Below, piece by piece: positions 27,646 to 36,470 of a DNA stretch of 51,887 bases. The translations under genes and the position numbers were made by a program. The stretch comes from Zhenhengia yiwuensis (GTDB lineage: Bacteria > Bacillota > Clostridia > Lachnospirales > Cellulosilyticaceae), in assembly GCF_014384995.1 (NCBI RefSeq), contig NZ_JACRSY010000025.1, positions 1 through 51,887 on the forward strand. The letters run 5' to 3'. The notes beneath the pieces are model-generated. The model saw only the letters and a list, made by a program, of their open reading frames with translations. It was not told where the DNA came from and did not search any database. Positions within the stretch are counted from its first letter, which is position 1. Every line of letters starts with the position of its first letter.

Positions 27646-27661
27646 TGTTTCACGTGAAACA
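27646..27661. promoter_or_regulatory. parS: parS centromere site 2
   Basis: Second perfect TGTTTCACGTGAAACA, 3.2 kb from the first, on the other side of parAB, wedged between the stop codon of the YkuS-like gene and the stop codon of thiT. Confidence 0.97.
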
Positions 27662-27667
27662 TAAAAG

Positions 27668-28336
27668 TTAATTTGCAAATGTAATTTTTAAATATTTATA
27701 AATAGAAGTTTTGAGAATAATAATACCAATGATTAAAGTAATAAGAAATTCTACAGATAGGAACCCTGCATTATATATTGCTGAGTAGATCCAAGGGTTC
27801 ATACCTTCTGGTGCATATTCGCCAAAGAAAATTGCACCTGATAGAAGATGCATACAGAAGCGCCCAAGAATGGCGATTAGGATGCCGAGGCTAAAGCGTA
27901 GTTCTAGAGATTTAATAGCCTTAGGAAGAATACCAGCAAAGCCTAGCCAAGCAAATGCAAGAGGGTAATCAAGTAAGATAGAAATCCAGTTTGCAGCATA
28001 AGCACCTTGGAAAAATTGTAAGAAGCCATATGCAAGACCAGCAATGATACCAGCTGTAGGACCACATACAAATGCAAACAAGATAACAGGTAACATACTT
28101 ACTAGGGTTATAGAACCACCCTGAGGCATTTCAAAAAGTTTAATGTAAGATAGGATAAAGGATAAAGCAACACACATGCCACCAAAAGCTAAAGTTTTAG
28201 ATGTGAGTTTTGGGGTAGTAGCTTTTACCTTTTGAGATTTGATGATTACAGCAGCAATGAGTAGGATAACAAATACGCCTAAACTTACCCAAACCATCAT
28301 AGGTGTCTCAGATAGACTTGCTAAAAATTCATTCAT
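27668..28336 (-). CDS. thiT: Thiamine ECF transporter substrate-binding subunit ThiT
   Basis: 222 residues from ATG 28336, which follows AAAGGAGGAG; the frame continues upstream through the riboswitch but without a ribosome site. ThiT is the membrane S-component that captures thiamine and joins the shared ECF energising module, which is not in this window. Six membrane spans are visible. The motifs AFGGMCVALSFILSYIK and MPQGGSITLVSMLPV, plus the GPTAGIIAGLAYGFLQ helix, are characteristic. The TPP riboswitch and terminator in the leader confirm control by thiamine pyrophosphate. Confidence 0.95.
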   Translation of the reverse strand: MNEFLASLSETPMMVWVSLGVFVILLIAAVIIKSQKVKATTPKLTSKTLAFGGMCVALSFILSYIKLFEMPQGGSITLVSMLPVILFAFVCGPTAGIIAGLAYGFLQFFQGAYAANWISILLDYPLAFAWLGFAGILPKAIKSLELRFSLGILIAILGRFCMHLLSGAIFFGEYAPEGMNPWIYSAIYNAGFLSVEFLITLIIGIIILKTSIYKYLKITFAN

Positions 28337-28386
28337 TCTTTTTCTCCTCCTTTTTTTATAAATATACTTAATCGAGGAGAATACAT

Positions 28387-28410
28387 AAAAAAAGGCACAA
28401 TAAATGTGCC
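28387..28410 (-). terminator. Riboswitch-controlled terminator before thiT
   Basis: On the minus strand GGCACA (28405-28410) pairs with TGTGCC (28394-28399) and seven T follow. It lies between the TPP aptamer and the thiT ribosome site, so ligand binding should stop transcription here. Confidence 0.85.
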
Positions 28411-28433
28411 TAGGTATTCTTAGATCCTTTACA

Positions 28434-28512
28434 CACTTCCCTGCAGCGGCATTATCCGTACACAGGTCATAAGGGTCTGCAAAATGCACTCTCAGCCTAA
28501 AAAAGCTCCCCT
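28434..28512 (-). promoter_or_regulatory. TPP riboswitch aptamer
   Basis: On the minus strand the conserved blocks appear in order: GGGGAGC, GGCTGAGAGTGC, ACCCTTATGACCTG, GGATAATGCC and GCAGGGAAG. These are the two ligand-sensing arms of the THI-box. The bases further upstream to the deacetylase gene are AT-rich and hold the two divergent promoters; no other gene is seen in 28513-28701. Confidence 0.96.
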
Positions 28513-28701
28513 AGCATATTTATAAATATTAGTTTAGTTTATAAAAATATATGTAAGAACAATTATATAATATTATATTTTGTTTGACAAGTCAATGTAC
28601 ATATAGTTAAGCTTGCAATTTGCATAGAATAAAAAGTAAAATATTTAGACTTATTAGCGATATATGGTACAATAAAAGAAATAAAATATGAGGGAGATAC
28701 G

Positions 28702-30507
28702 ATGAAAAAAATAAGAAAAAGATATAGTATACTGTTGATTATACTGATAGCCATTGGGATGACAGTATTCTTTATGATATTTCAAGGTAGAAAAAATACA
28801 TCTATTGTAGATGTTTATTTAGATAATGGAAATCAACAACACATTTTAACATACGGTGTCAATGCAGCATACATAGATGGAAATAATGAAAAGTGGAAAA
28901 TAGCGACAGTGACAATAGATGAAAGTGCAGATTTAAATCTAGAAGGAATACAACTTATGTATACTGTTTCTGATACATTAGAACAGGACTTAGAAGAAAT
29001 ATCTAAGAAGTATACAGGAAAAAAAGTGTGGATTAATATGGGTTTGAATCAGGAGATGAGCTTAGAGGATTTAAGGAAAGTCTACGAAAGAATAGAGTCA
29101 CTCATTGAAGAGTATGAAAATATTTATAGTGTTTATGATTTGGATATAGCACTTAAGCTCTATAAGACGCATGGATTCAAGTGGATAAGTCACAAGGTAG
29201 AGAGTAATGAAGATATAGAAGCGATTTATAATTTGCCTGAAGAATTGAAAGGACAAGTTAAAGTACTTATTAATGACTATATCTTAGAAAATGATAAGTT
29301 ATCGCTTTCAGAGCAATTAGATACCATATCTAGATTGTACTATAGTATTCCTATGAATATAGGGCAAGTAAAATTAATTTTTAATCAAGGGGATTTGAAT
29401 AAGGCACATTATAAAATTATAGACCTGTATAATGAAATTGTTAGTGAGAATTGGATAAGTACTCATAAGATTGCAGAGGACACTACACCATATATTAAGC
29501 TTCAGGAGGGAATCACTGTAGGAAATCCAGGTGAATTCTTAGTTTCATATTATGAAGGTATTGAGTTTGTAGAGTATAAATTTAATGACCAATCCGTGCA
29601 AAAAAGCTATAGATTCCCATTTAAGTTAAAAGAAGAAGTGTATGATGGGAAAAATGGTATTAATAAAATAAAGATTATTGTTAAATTAAAAGGACAAGAA
29701 GTTCCTTATGTACAGGAGTATTATTTAGACTTTAAGGATATGGCTAAAGTAGGTGAAAGAAGTAAAAGATTAACACCAGATTATCCTTTTGCTATGCAAA
29801 TGACTTATGAAAAGCCATATATTCCAGTACTTATGTATCATGAATTTAAAGATGTTGTAGGCGAAAGTGATAGTGAGCAGAGTATTTCTGTAAGTACCAA
29901 ATTGTTCGAAGAACATATTAAGACTTTATTAGATAATGGTTATACACCTATACATTTTAAGAATCTAGAGGACTACTTTAGGCAAAAGGGTGGATTACCT
30001 GAGAAACCTATTATACTCACTACAGACGATGGGTATTTAAGTAATTATACCATAGCGTATCCTATTTTAGAGAAGTATAATATACCAGCTACTTATTTTA
30101 TTACATCTGCTTATGTAGGAATAGATACGACTATGCCTCACTTTACTTGGGAGCAGGCAAAGGAGATGGAAGAAAGTGGGCTTGTTGACATACAAAGCCA
30201 TACCCATGGTCATGCTTTATTAGATGAACTAAGCGAAAATGAAGTGCGCTATCAGGTGAGCATGTCTTTTGCTAGGATAGAAGAAGAATTAGGAAAACGA
30301 GATGTTAAAGTACTTGCTTATCCGCAATTCCAACATAACAAAAAGACAGTTAAATGGGTAGAAGAAGTTGGGATCAATCTTCAAATTACAAATTTAGCTA
30401 AGTTAAAGGGCGTAACGAAGCCGCTTGATGTCAAACGTATACATGTTGCGAATACAACTTCTCCAGAGCAGCTACTTGAAATGATTCAGAAATTAACCAT
30501 GAAATAA
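28702..30507 (+). CDS. Membrane-anchored polysaccharide deacetylase
   Basis: 601 residues. A basic N-terminus and one hydrophobic span (about 8-27) anchor it, a domain of about 350 residues of unknown fold follows, and the C-terminal 220 residues are a NodB-type deacetylase: VLMYHEF, then TTDDGY with the catalytic aspartates, and the metal-binding QSHTHGH. The first motif has Thr where most members have Phe (TFDDG). It probably removes acetyl groups from a cell-wall polymer, but the substrate is not determined by sequence. GGGAG precedes ATG. It is divergent from thiT. Confidence 0.88.
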   Translation: MKKIRKRYSILLIILIAIGMTVFFMIFQGRKNTSIVDVYLDNGNQQHILTYGVNAAYIDGNNEKWKIATVTIDESADLNLEGIQLMYTVSDTLEQDLEEISKKYTGKKVWINMGLNQEMSLEDLRKVYERIESLIEEYENIYSVYDLDIALKLYKTHGFKWISHKVESNEDIEAIYNLPEELKGQVKVLINDYILENDKLSLSEQLDTISRLYYSIPMNIGQVKLIFNQGDLNKAHYKIIDLYNEIVSENWISTHKIAEDTTPYIKLQEGITVGNPGEFLVSYYEGIEFVEYKFNDQSVQKSYRFPFKLKEEVYDGKNGINKIKIIVKLKGQEVPYVQEYYLDFKDMAKVGERSKRLTPDYPFAMQMTYEKPYIPVLMYHEFKDVVGESDSEQSISVSTKLFEEHIKTLLDNGYTPIHFKNLEDYFRQKGGLPEKPIILTTDDGYLSNYTIAYPILEKYNIPATYFITSAYVGIDTTMPHFTWEQAKEMEESGLVDIQSHTHGHALLDELSENEVRYQVSMSFARIEEELGKRDVKVLAYPQFQHNKKTVKWVEEVGINLQITNLAKLKGVTKPLDVKRIHVANTTSPEQLLEMIQKLTMK

Positions 30508-30526
30508 AAGGAATTAAAAACAATCC

Positions 30527-30555
30527 TTGCAATTTCTTCTAACTATCATTACAAT
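30527..30555 (+). promoter_or_regulatory. Promoter of the proS T-box transcript
   Basis: TTGCAA (30527-30532) and TACAAT (30550-30555) with a 17-base spacer, about 20 bases after the stop codon of the deacetylase gene. Confidence 0.6.
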
Positions 30556-30569
30556 ATATGATTAGAACA

Positions 30570-30830
30570 CACTAATTTTATAAGATAAAGCGATGATGAG
30601 AAATCAATTAATTTATTTCTTTGACAGAAAGAGAGTTCACCGGCTGAGAGACTCTTAAAGAACGGATTAGTTGTCCTAGCTCTGAGCATTACGTGATGAA
30701 GCGTAACGGGTACTCCCGATATAGAGTATGAAAGTGATTGCTTAAATGCTTTGGCATTTTAGATAATAACAAGGGTGGTACCACCGAATGTGAATTTGGT
30801 CCCTATGCAGTAAATGCATAGGGACTTTTT
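30570..30830 (+). promoter_or_regulatory. T-box leader controlling proS
   Basis: The leader starts with the AAAGCGATGATGAGAAA type of T-box opening, holds a long stem I, the CATTACGT.GAAGCGTAACGGG pairing region, and the hallmark antiterminator AGGGTGGTACCACCG (30772-30786). A terminator follows: 11-bp stem 30799-30809/30815-30825 and five T. Uncharged tRNA-Pro should stabilise the antiterminator. A CCT at 30675-30677 is a possible specifier codon, but I did not fold stem I well enough to be sure. Confidence 0.92.
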
Positions 30831-30873
30831 GATTTTAAAAATAAAATTTTGAGTATAGAAAGGAAAGTGTATT

Positions 30874-32586
30874 ATGTTACTTAGCAAATTATTAGGTGAA
30901 CGTATTAAAGAAAAACCAGGCGATGCTACAAGTATCAGCCACATTTACTTATTAAGAGGAGGCTACATTAGACAAGTATCTAATGGTATTTACTCACTTT
31001 TAATGCCAGCAAAACGTATTGCTACAAAAATTGAAGACATTATCCGCGAGGAAATGGATGCTATTGATGGACAAGAAGTTATGTTCCCAGTTGTACTTCC
31101 AGCTGACCTTTGGCAAGAATCTGGACGTTTTGAAAGTGTAGGAAGTGAATTGGTACGTTTCAAAGATCGTGCAGGTAAAGATATGTTACTTGGTATGACA
31201 CATGAGGAAGCAGCTGTTCACTTAGCGCGTACAGAAGCACGTTCATATGCTCAATATCCATTTATGATTTACCAAATCCAAACTAAATTTAGAGATGAGC
31301 CAAGAGCACGTGGTGGTCTTATCCGTGTTCGTGAATTTACAATGAAAGATGCTTATTCTTTCCATACTTCACAAGAAGATTTAGAACAATATTACGATAG
31401 ATGCTTACAAGCATACCACAATGTATTTAGAAAAGCTGGTGTGCCGGAAGTAGTATGTGTTAAATCAGATACAGGTATGATGGGTGGTAAAGTAGCTCAC
31501 GAATTCATGCTTCTTACAGATATCGGTGAAGATACAATCATTATCTGTGATTCTTGTGATTATCAATCAAACATGGAAGTTGCAACTTCTAAACTTGATA
31601 AGTATGAAATTGCAGAAGAAGAAATTAAAGAAAATCATACGCCAGAAATCAAAGACATTGATTCTTTAGCAAAATTCTTTGATGTACCAGCTCATAGATT
31701 ATTAAAAGCTGCTGTATTTGAAGTAGAAGGTAGAAAAGAACCTCTTATTGTATTCATCAGAGGCGATCTTCAAGTAAATGAATCAAAACTTAGCAAGATT
31801 GTTCAAGCAAATGTTACGCCATTTACAAATTACGAAGACTCTAATTTATGCTTTGGTTTCATGGGACCTGTTGGCCTTGAAGCTGGTGATGCGCAAATCG
31901 TATTTGATAGCTCATTAGAAGGTGAGACAAATCTTATTTGTGGTGCTAATAAAGTGGATTATCATTTATCAGGTGTAAGCGTACCAAGAGATCTTAAAGT
32001 AGAAGCATTCCATGATGTAGCAGAAGTTAATGAAGGTCATACTTGTCCATGCTGTGATGGAAAACTTCAATTCAAACGTGGTGTTGAGGTAGGTAACATC
32101 TTCCAACTTGGTACAAAATATACAGAAAGTATGAACATGACATACACAGATAAAGATGGTAAAGCAAAAACACCTATTATGGGATGTTACGGAATCGGCG
32201 TAGGTCGTCTTCTTGCTTGTATCATTGAATCACACCATGATGAATATGGTCCAATCTGGCCAATCTCAGTTGCACCATGGCAAGTACACATTTGTGTATT
32301 AGGTAGCAAAAAAGTAGATATGAATGCGGTAGGATCAGATATTTACAACCGTTTAAATAACAAATGGGAAGTTATTATGGATGACCGTAATATGGGACCA
32401 GGAGCTAAATTTGCAGATGCTGACCTTTTAGGTATTCCAGTACGTATTGTTGTGGGTGAAAGAAACCTTGAAAATGGTCAAGTAGAGCTTATGACTCGTG
32501 ATAAATCCGTGAAAAAACTTGTAAATATTACAGATATTGAACAAGAAGTAGCAGATCTTATTAATGAATTAAAAAATAACATGTAA
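30874..32586 (+). CDS. proS: Prolyl-tRNA synthetase (bacterial type with editing insert)
   Basis: 570 residues, the long bacterial form. Class-II motifs: TKFRDEPRARGGLIRVREFTM as motif 2 and CYGIGVGRLLA as motif 3. Residues from about 230 to 390 form the INS editing domain, which removes alanine from tRNA-Pro; it is related to the free-standing YbaK-like deacylase at 47391. The C-terminal anticodon-binding domain contains DDRNMGPGAKFADADLLGIP. AAAGGAAAG precedes the ATG and the T-box leader controls expression. Confidence 0.98.
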   Translation: MLLSKLLGERIKEKPGDATSISHIYLLRGGYIRQVSNGIYSLLMPAKRIATKIEDIIREEMDAIDGQEVMFPVVLPADLWQESGRFESVGSELVRFKDRAGKDMLLGMTHEEAAVHLARTEARSYAQYPFMIYQIQTKFRDEPRARGGLIRVREFTMKDAYSFHTSQEDLEQYYDRCLQAYHNVFRKAGVPEVVCVKSDTGMMGGKVAHEFMLLTDIGEDTIIICDSCDYQSNMEVATSKLDKYEIAEEEIKENHTPEIKDIDSLAKFFDVPAHRLLKAAVFEVEGRKEPLIVFIRGDLQVNESKLSKIVQANVTPFTNYEDSNLCFGFMGPVGLEAGDAQIVFDSSLEGETNLICGANKVDYHLSGVSVPRDLKVEAFHDVAEVNEGHTCPCCDGKLQFKRGVEVGNIFQLGTKYTESMNMTYTDKDGKAKTPIMGCYGIGVGRLLACIIESHHDEYGPIWPISVAPWQVHICVLGSKKVDMNAVGSDIYNRLNNKWEVIMDDRNMGPGAKFADADLLGIPVRIVVGERNLENGQVELMTRDKSVKKLVNITDIEQEVADLINELKNNM

Positions 32587-32593
32587 TGAAAAT

Positions 32594-32633
32594 AAAAGCT
32601 TAGTAGTTTGGGAAAAATCTACTAAGCTTTTTT
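32594..32633 (+). terminator. Terminator after proS
   Basis: A 13-bp perfect stem (32594-32606 with 32619-32631) followed by a T-run. Confidence 0.88.
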
Positions 32634-32704
32634 AATCTTAATTGTAAACAATAAAGTATATATGATATGATCATGTATAATACACATAAAAAAGGGGGGA
32701 CTTA

Positions 32705-34240
32705 ATGAAACAAATTATAAAAGTGGTATTTAGTCGACTATTCATCGTAAGTATACTCATTTTAATACAGGCCATTATACTTGGAATTGGCATCTGGAAA
32801 CTAAGTGAATACTTCGTTTATCTATATGTATTATTTGCAGTTGTCAGTATCATTGTAGTTATTTATATACTGAATAAGAAGGGAAATCCATCTTATAAGC
32901 TAGCGTGGGTTATTCCAATTTTGCTATTTCCTGTATTTGGAGGACTGTTTTATCTCGTATTTGGAGGAGATAAGACTGGGAAGAAGTTCAAAGACTCTAT
33001 AAGGAAGATTTATGAAAATACAAAAGGGCTTTTGAGTCAGAATAAAGAAATTGTAGAAGAGTTGAAGGAAATAGATAAAAATATTGCAAATCAGTTTATC
33101 TATACAAAAGATTATTCAATGTTCCCAGTGTATAAAAATACAGAAACTAAATATTTAAGCCCTGGAGAAAATTTCTTTGATAGGTTGCAAGAAGAGTTAA
33201 AAAAAGCTAAGCATTTTATCTTTATGGAATACTTTATTGTAGAAGAAGGCATTATGTGGGACACAATCCTAGATATTCTTATTGAAAAGGTAAAAGAAGG
33301 AGTAGAAGTTCGTGTGATGTATGATGATGCAGGGACTATTCAGACTTTGCCTTATAAATATTATGAGAAGTTAGAATGCCTAGGGATTAAAACAGTTGTC
33401 TTTAATGAAATTAGGCCTAGACTTTCTCTTAAGATGAATAATAGAGATCATAGAAAGATTACAGTTATAGATGGCTGGGTAGGATTCACTGGTGGTATAA
33501 ACCTAGCAGACGAATATATTAATGAAAAAGAGCGTTTTGGTCACTGGAAAGATGCTTCTATTATGATTAAAGGCGAAGCTGTAAAAAATCTTACGCTGAT
33601 GTTTTTACAAGTATGGAATTTTGATAAAAATGAACAAGAAGATTATAAAAAATATTTAGAGTGTAGCTACGAAGGTGAAAATATTAAGACAGATGGATAT
33701 GTGCAGCCTTATGCAGATAGTCCTTTAGATGAAGAAACTGTAGGAGAGAATGTGTATCTTAATATTATTCAAAAAGCAAAGGAGTATGTCTATATTAATA
33801 CCCCTTATTTAATTATAGATAATGAATTGGTTACAGCACTCACCCTAGCAGCTAAAAGTGGTTTAGATATTCGTATTGTAACACCGCATGTACCTGATAA
33901 ATGGTATGTTCACTTATTAACACGGGCTTATTATCAGCAATTGATTGAAGCGGGAGTGAAAATCTATGAATATAAGCCAGGCTTTATTCATTCAAAAACT
34001 TTTGTTGCAGATGATGAAATGGGAGTAGTAGGAAGTATTAATTTGGATTATCGTAGTCTGTATTTACATTTTGAATGTGGTATCCTTATGTATAAATCAA
34101 AGGCAGTACTCGAAATCAAAGAAGATTTCCTGAAAACATTAGAAGTATGCTTACCTGTGACACTTGAAGAATGTCATAATGTAAGATGGTATATAAGGCT
34201 TATGCGCTCTATATTAAGGTGTTTTGCACCACTTATGTGA
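32705..34240 (+). CDS. cls: Cardiolipin synthase
   Basis: 511 residues. The enzyme joins two phosphatidylglycerol molecules to cardiolipin at the membrane. Two N-terminal spans lie at about 8-30 and 36-55, with a third hydrophobic PILLFPVFGGLFYLVFGG stretch near 75-92. Two phospholipase-D HKD motifs are present: NRDHRKITVIDGWVGFTGG and FIHSKTFVADDEMGVVGS, each with the downstream Asn (GGINLAD, SINLDYRS). GGGGGG precedes ATG. It stands alone. Confidence 0.95.
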   Translation: MKQIIKVVFSRLFIVSILILIQAIILGIGIWKLSEYFVYLYVLFAVVSIIVVIYILNKKGNPSYKLAWVIPILLFPVFGGLFYLVFGGDKTGKKFKDSIRKIYENTKGLLSQNKEIVEELKEIDKNIANQFIYTKDYSMFPVYKNTETKYLSPGENFFDRLQEELKKAKHFIFMEYFIVEEGIMWDTILDILIEKVKEGVEVRVMYDDAGTIQTLPYKYYEKLECLGIKTVVFNEIRPRLSLKMNNRDHRKITVIDGWVGFTGGINLADEYINEKERFGHWKDASIMIKGEAVKNLTLMFLQVWNFDKNEQEDYKKYLECSYEGENIKTDGYVQPYADSPLDEETVGENVYLNIIQKAKEYVYINTPYLIIDNELVTALTLAAKSGLDIRIVTPHVPDKWYVHLLTRAYYQQLIEAGVKIYEYKPGFIHSKTFVADDEMGVVGSINLDYRSLYLHFECGILMYKSKAVLEIKEDFLKTLEVCLPVTLEECHNVRWYIRLMRSILRCFAPLM

Positions 34241-34269
34241 TAAAAAATTATAATTCAGTCTATATTATG

Positions 34270-34297
34270 TAGACAGTATGGATAATTATGGTATAAT
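34270..34297 (+). promoter_or_regulatory. Promoter of a short orphan transcript
   Basis: TAGACA (34270-34275) and TATAAT (34292-34297) with a 16-base spacer. The predicted start lies near 34304. No ribosome site or open frame follows before the terminator. Confidence 0.6.
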
Positions 34298-34303
34298 AAA
34301 GAC

Positions 34304-34378
34304 GTATGTAATGCTATTCAACCTATATAATTTCATAAACCAACCTTAGAAGTGCTTCCATTTAGGAAGCACTTTTTT
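34304..34378 (+). ncRNA. Candidate small RNA of about 75 bases
   Basis: A promoter at 34270-34297 is followed, after about 45 unstructured bases, by a strong terminator: AAGTGCTTCC (34350-34359) with GGAAGCACTT (34365-34374) and a T-run. The cls gene ends 64 bases before the predicted start, so the hairpin could instead be the late terminator of cls. The remaining 34379-34580 shows no gene; it holds the promoter area of the HAD gene. Confidence 0.45.
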
Positions 34379-34580
34379 ATATTTAAATACAAATGCTAAA
34401 AAAGTATAGGATTAGCCGATAGATATGATTATAGTATTATGCAGCTCATTAAGCAGCCACAAAAGGAAGTAAATGTAATGATTAAAAGTAAGAGAGAAGG
34501 TTATAAAACTTAGATAGGATTTTTGAAAGGATGCTGTGATATAATAGAAAAAAAGAGTTATAGAACTAGGAGAATAGACA

Positions 34581-35387
34581 ATGTATAAACTAATAGCACT
34601 AGATATGGATGGTACTTTATTAAGAGAAGATAAAACAATTTCAAGTATTACACAAGAAGCTATACAAAAAGCAAAAGAAAAGGGTGTAAAAATTGTTTTA
34701 GCATCAGGAAGACCTGTAGAAGGTATTCAGCGTTACTTAGAACAATTAAATCTTATTTCTGGTGAAGATTTTGTGGTAAGTTATAACGGCGCTATAGTTC
34801 AAAATACAAAAACTAAAGAAATAGTAAGTCGTACAGTTCTTAAGGGGTCTGACCTTCATGAACTTTATGCACTTTCGCAAGAATTGGGTGTTAATATACA
34901 TGCTTTTTCACAAGAAGGATGTATTACACCAAAGCTTACAAAGTACTCTATCCTTGAAGGTGAAATTAATGGCATACCAGTAGTTGTAAAAAATTATGAT
35001 GAAATAAAGGATTCAGAGGAAATTATAAAAATTATGATGGTAGAAGAACCTGAGATTTTACAGGAGGCAATTAACAATCTGCCAGAATATCTTTATGAAA
35101 AATATACTATTGTAAGAAGTGCACCGTTCTTCTTAGAATTTTTAAATAAAGAAGTGAATAAAGGTGTGGGCGTAGAGGCATTAGCAAATAGCTTAGGTAT
35201 AAAAAGAGAAGAAGTTATTTGCATGGGAGATGCAGGCAATGATGAGCATATGATTCGTTATGCAGGACTTGGTGTGGCTATGGGAAATGCTTTTGAAGAA
35301 ATTAAGGAAGTAGCAGACTTCGTGACAAAATCAAATAATGAAGATGGCGTAGCCTACATTATTGACCAATTTGTTTTAAATAAATAG
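34581..35387 (+). CDS. Cof-type HAD-superfamily phosphatase
   Basis: 268 residues. The HAD catalytic motif DMDGTLL is at residues 8-14, with Asp8 as nucleophile and Asp10 as acid/base; motif II is in LASGRP; motif III/IV lies in VICMGDAGNDEHMIRYAG. The C2 cap between about 85 and 190 is of the Cof class IIB type that acts on sugar phosphates or flavin-related phosphates. The exact substrate cannot be read. CTAGGAG precedes ATG; the gene appears monocistronic. Confidence 0.92.
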   Translation: MYKLIALDMDGTLLREDKTISSITQEAIQKAKEKGVKIVLASGRPVEGIQRYLEQLNLISGEDFVVSYNGAIVQNTKTKEIVSRTVLKGSDLHELYALSQELGVNIHAFSQEGCITPKLTKYSILEGEINGIPVVVKNYDEIKDSEEIIKIMMVEEPEILQEAINNLPEYLYEKYTIVRSAPFFLEFLNKEVNKGVGVEALANSLGIKREEVICMGDAGNDEHMIRYAGLGVAMGNAFEEIKEVADFVTKSNNEDGVAYIIDQFVLNK

Positions 35388-35486
35388 TGTAATAGAAATG
35401 CCCCAGTATTTTAACCATATTGTAATATGATTATGATATGCTTAAAGAGTCTAGAAAGAGAAAGAACAAAAGAGGGAGGAACAAGC

Positions 35487-36131
35487 ATGTATAAAAAATT
35501 AGGCATAGTTTTATTAGCTTGTAGTATGTTATTAATACCTGGTTGTACACCAGATGAAGTAAATTTACAACCTAGTGAAGAGGTTATAGCACTTAAGCAA
35601 GAAAATGAAACACTTAAGCAAACCATTACAACTTTAGAAGAGCAAATCGAGGAACTTAAAGAAGAAAATGAAGCACTTAAAGGATCTAAAGAAGAAGATT
35701 CTACAGAAGAAGTGGCTAAAGAAAGTTATACACTCTATACAAGGGATGTGAATAGTTGGGAAATTACTAAATTAGGTGAAGTGCAAGTAGATGAAGCATT
35801 ATCACTTCAAGATAAATTACAGACTGTAGCAGATAAACTTTCAAAGGAATGTTTTGAAGGATTAGAAATAGATGTAGAGGAAATTAAGCAAATAGGAAAT
35901 AGTGATGTGGCCATTATTAATTTAAAAGATAAAGGACAAAATGAAAGTCCTAATTGGATGGTTAATTTCTTCCAAGGTTCTACAGGCGCGGGCATTACGG
36001 CGACTAGCCTCGAAGAAAGCTTACTACAAAGAGAGAGTGCATACCCTTGGGTAGATGGCATTGAAATTCAATATAATAGTGAGCCGCTCGTGACAGATCA
36101 TATAGAATTTAGCAATATTATATATAGATAA
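35487..36131 (+). CDS. Lipoprotein with coiled coil and GerMN-like C-terminal domain
   Basis: 214 residues from ATG 35487, chosen because AGGGAGGAAC lies before it. A lipoprotein signal ends in the lipobox LIPGC (Cys near residue 19). Residues about 25-65 are a Glu/Lys-rich coiled coil with repeated EENEALK-like units. The C-terminal 140 residues (SYTLYTRDVNSWEITKLGE onward, closing with the VDGIEIQYN strand) resemble GerMN domains of spore-germination and sporulation proteins; this is a pattern-level suggestion. It is followed by a terminator and seems to be transcribed alone. Confidence 0.7.
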   Translation: MYKKLGIVLLACSMLLIPGCTPDEVNLQPSEEVIALKQENETLKQTITTLEEQIEELKEENEALKGSKEEDSTEEVAKESYTLYTRDVNSWEITKLGEVQVDEALSLQDKLQTVADKLSKECFEGLEIDVEEIKQIGNSDVAIINLKDKGQNESPNWMVNFFQGSTGAGITATSLEESLLQRESAYPWVDGIEIQYNSEPLVTDHIEFSNIIYR

Positions 36132-36156
36132 GAGGGAGCCTTAGGGCTCTCTTTTT
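36132..36156 (+). terminator. Terminator after the lipoprotein gene
   Basis: About ten pairs (36131-36140 with 36145-36154), the loop TTAG, and a T-run. The rest of the gap to 36470 is AT-rich, with a TATAAT at 36359-36364 that may serve the next gene; I see no other feature there. Confidence 0.8.
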
Positions 36157-36470
36157 AGTTTTATTTTGGAGACGTGAATAGAATTTGACCTATCTATTTA
36201 TAAACTTATAGGCAGAATAAGCCTGATAAAAAGGAAACTAGATAAAATATCCATATAATGAACGAAATAATTTTTAATTTATATAAGAAATCAACAAGTG
36301 TGCCAAAAAAATGATATAAAAAACAAAATCCTCTTATTACCAGAAAATTATAAAATGTTATAATCAAATTAGCAAAACAAATATTAGAGTGAACTCAGCA
36401 ATTACGACAGAAGAAGGGGACTTACATAATTATTAAATAAAATTTAGTAAGTAAAAGGAGATGGATTTCA

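Noticed and set aside
28337..28489. N-terminal extension of thiT
   Set aside because: The extension would translate the TPP riboswitch and its terminator; the ribosome site is just before 28336.
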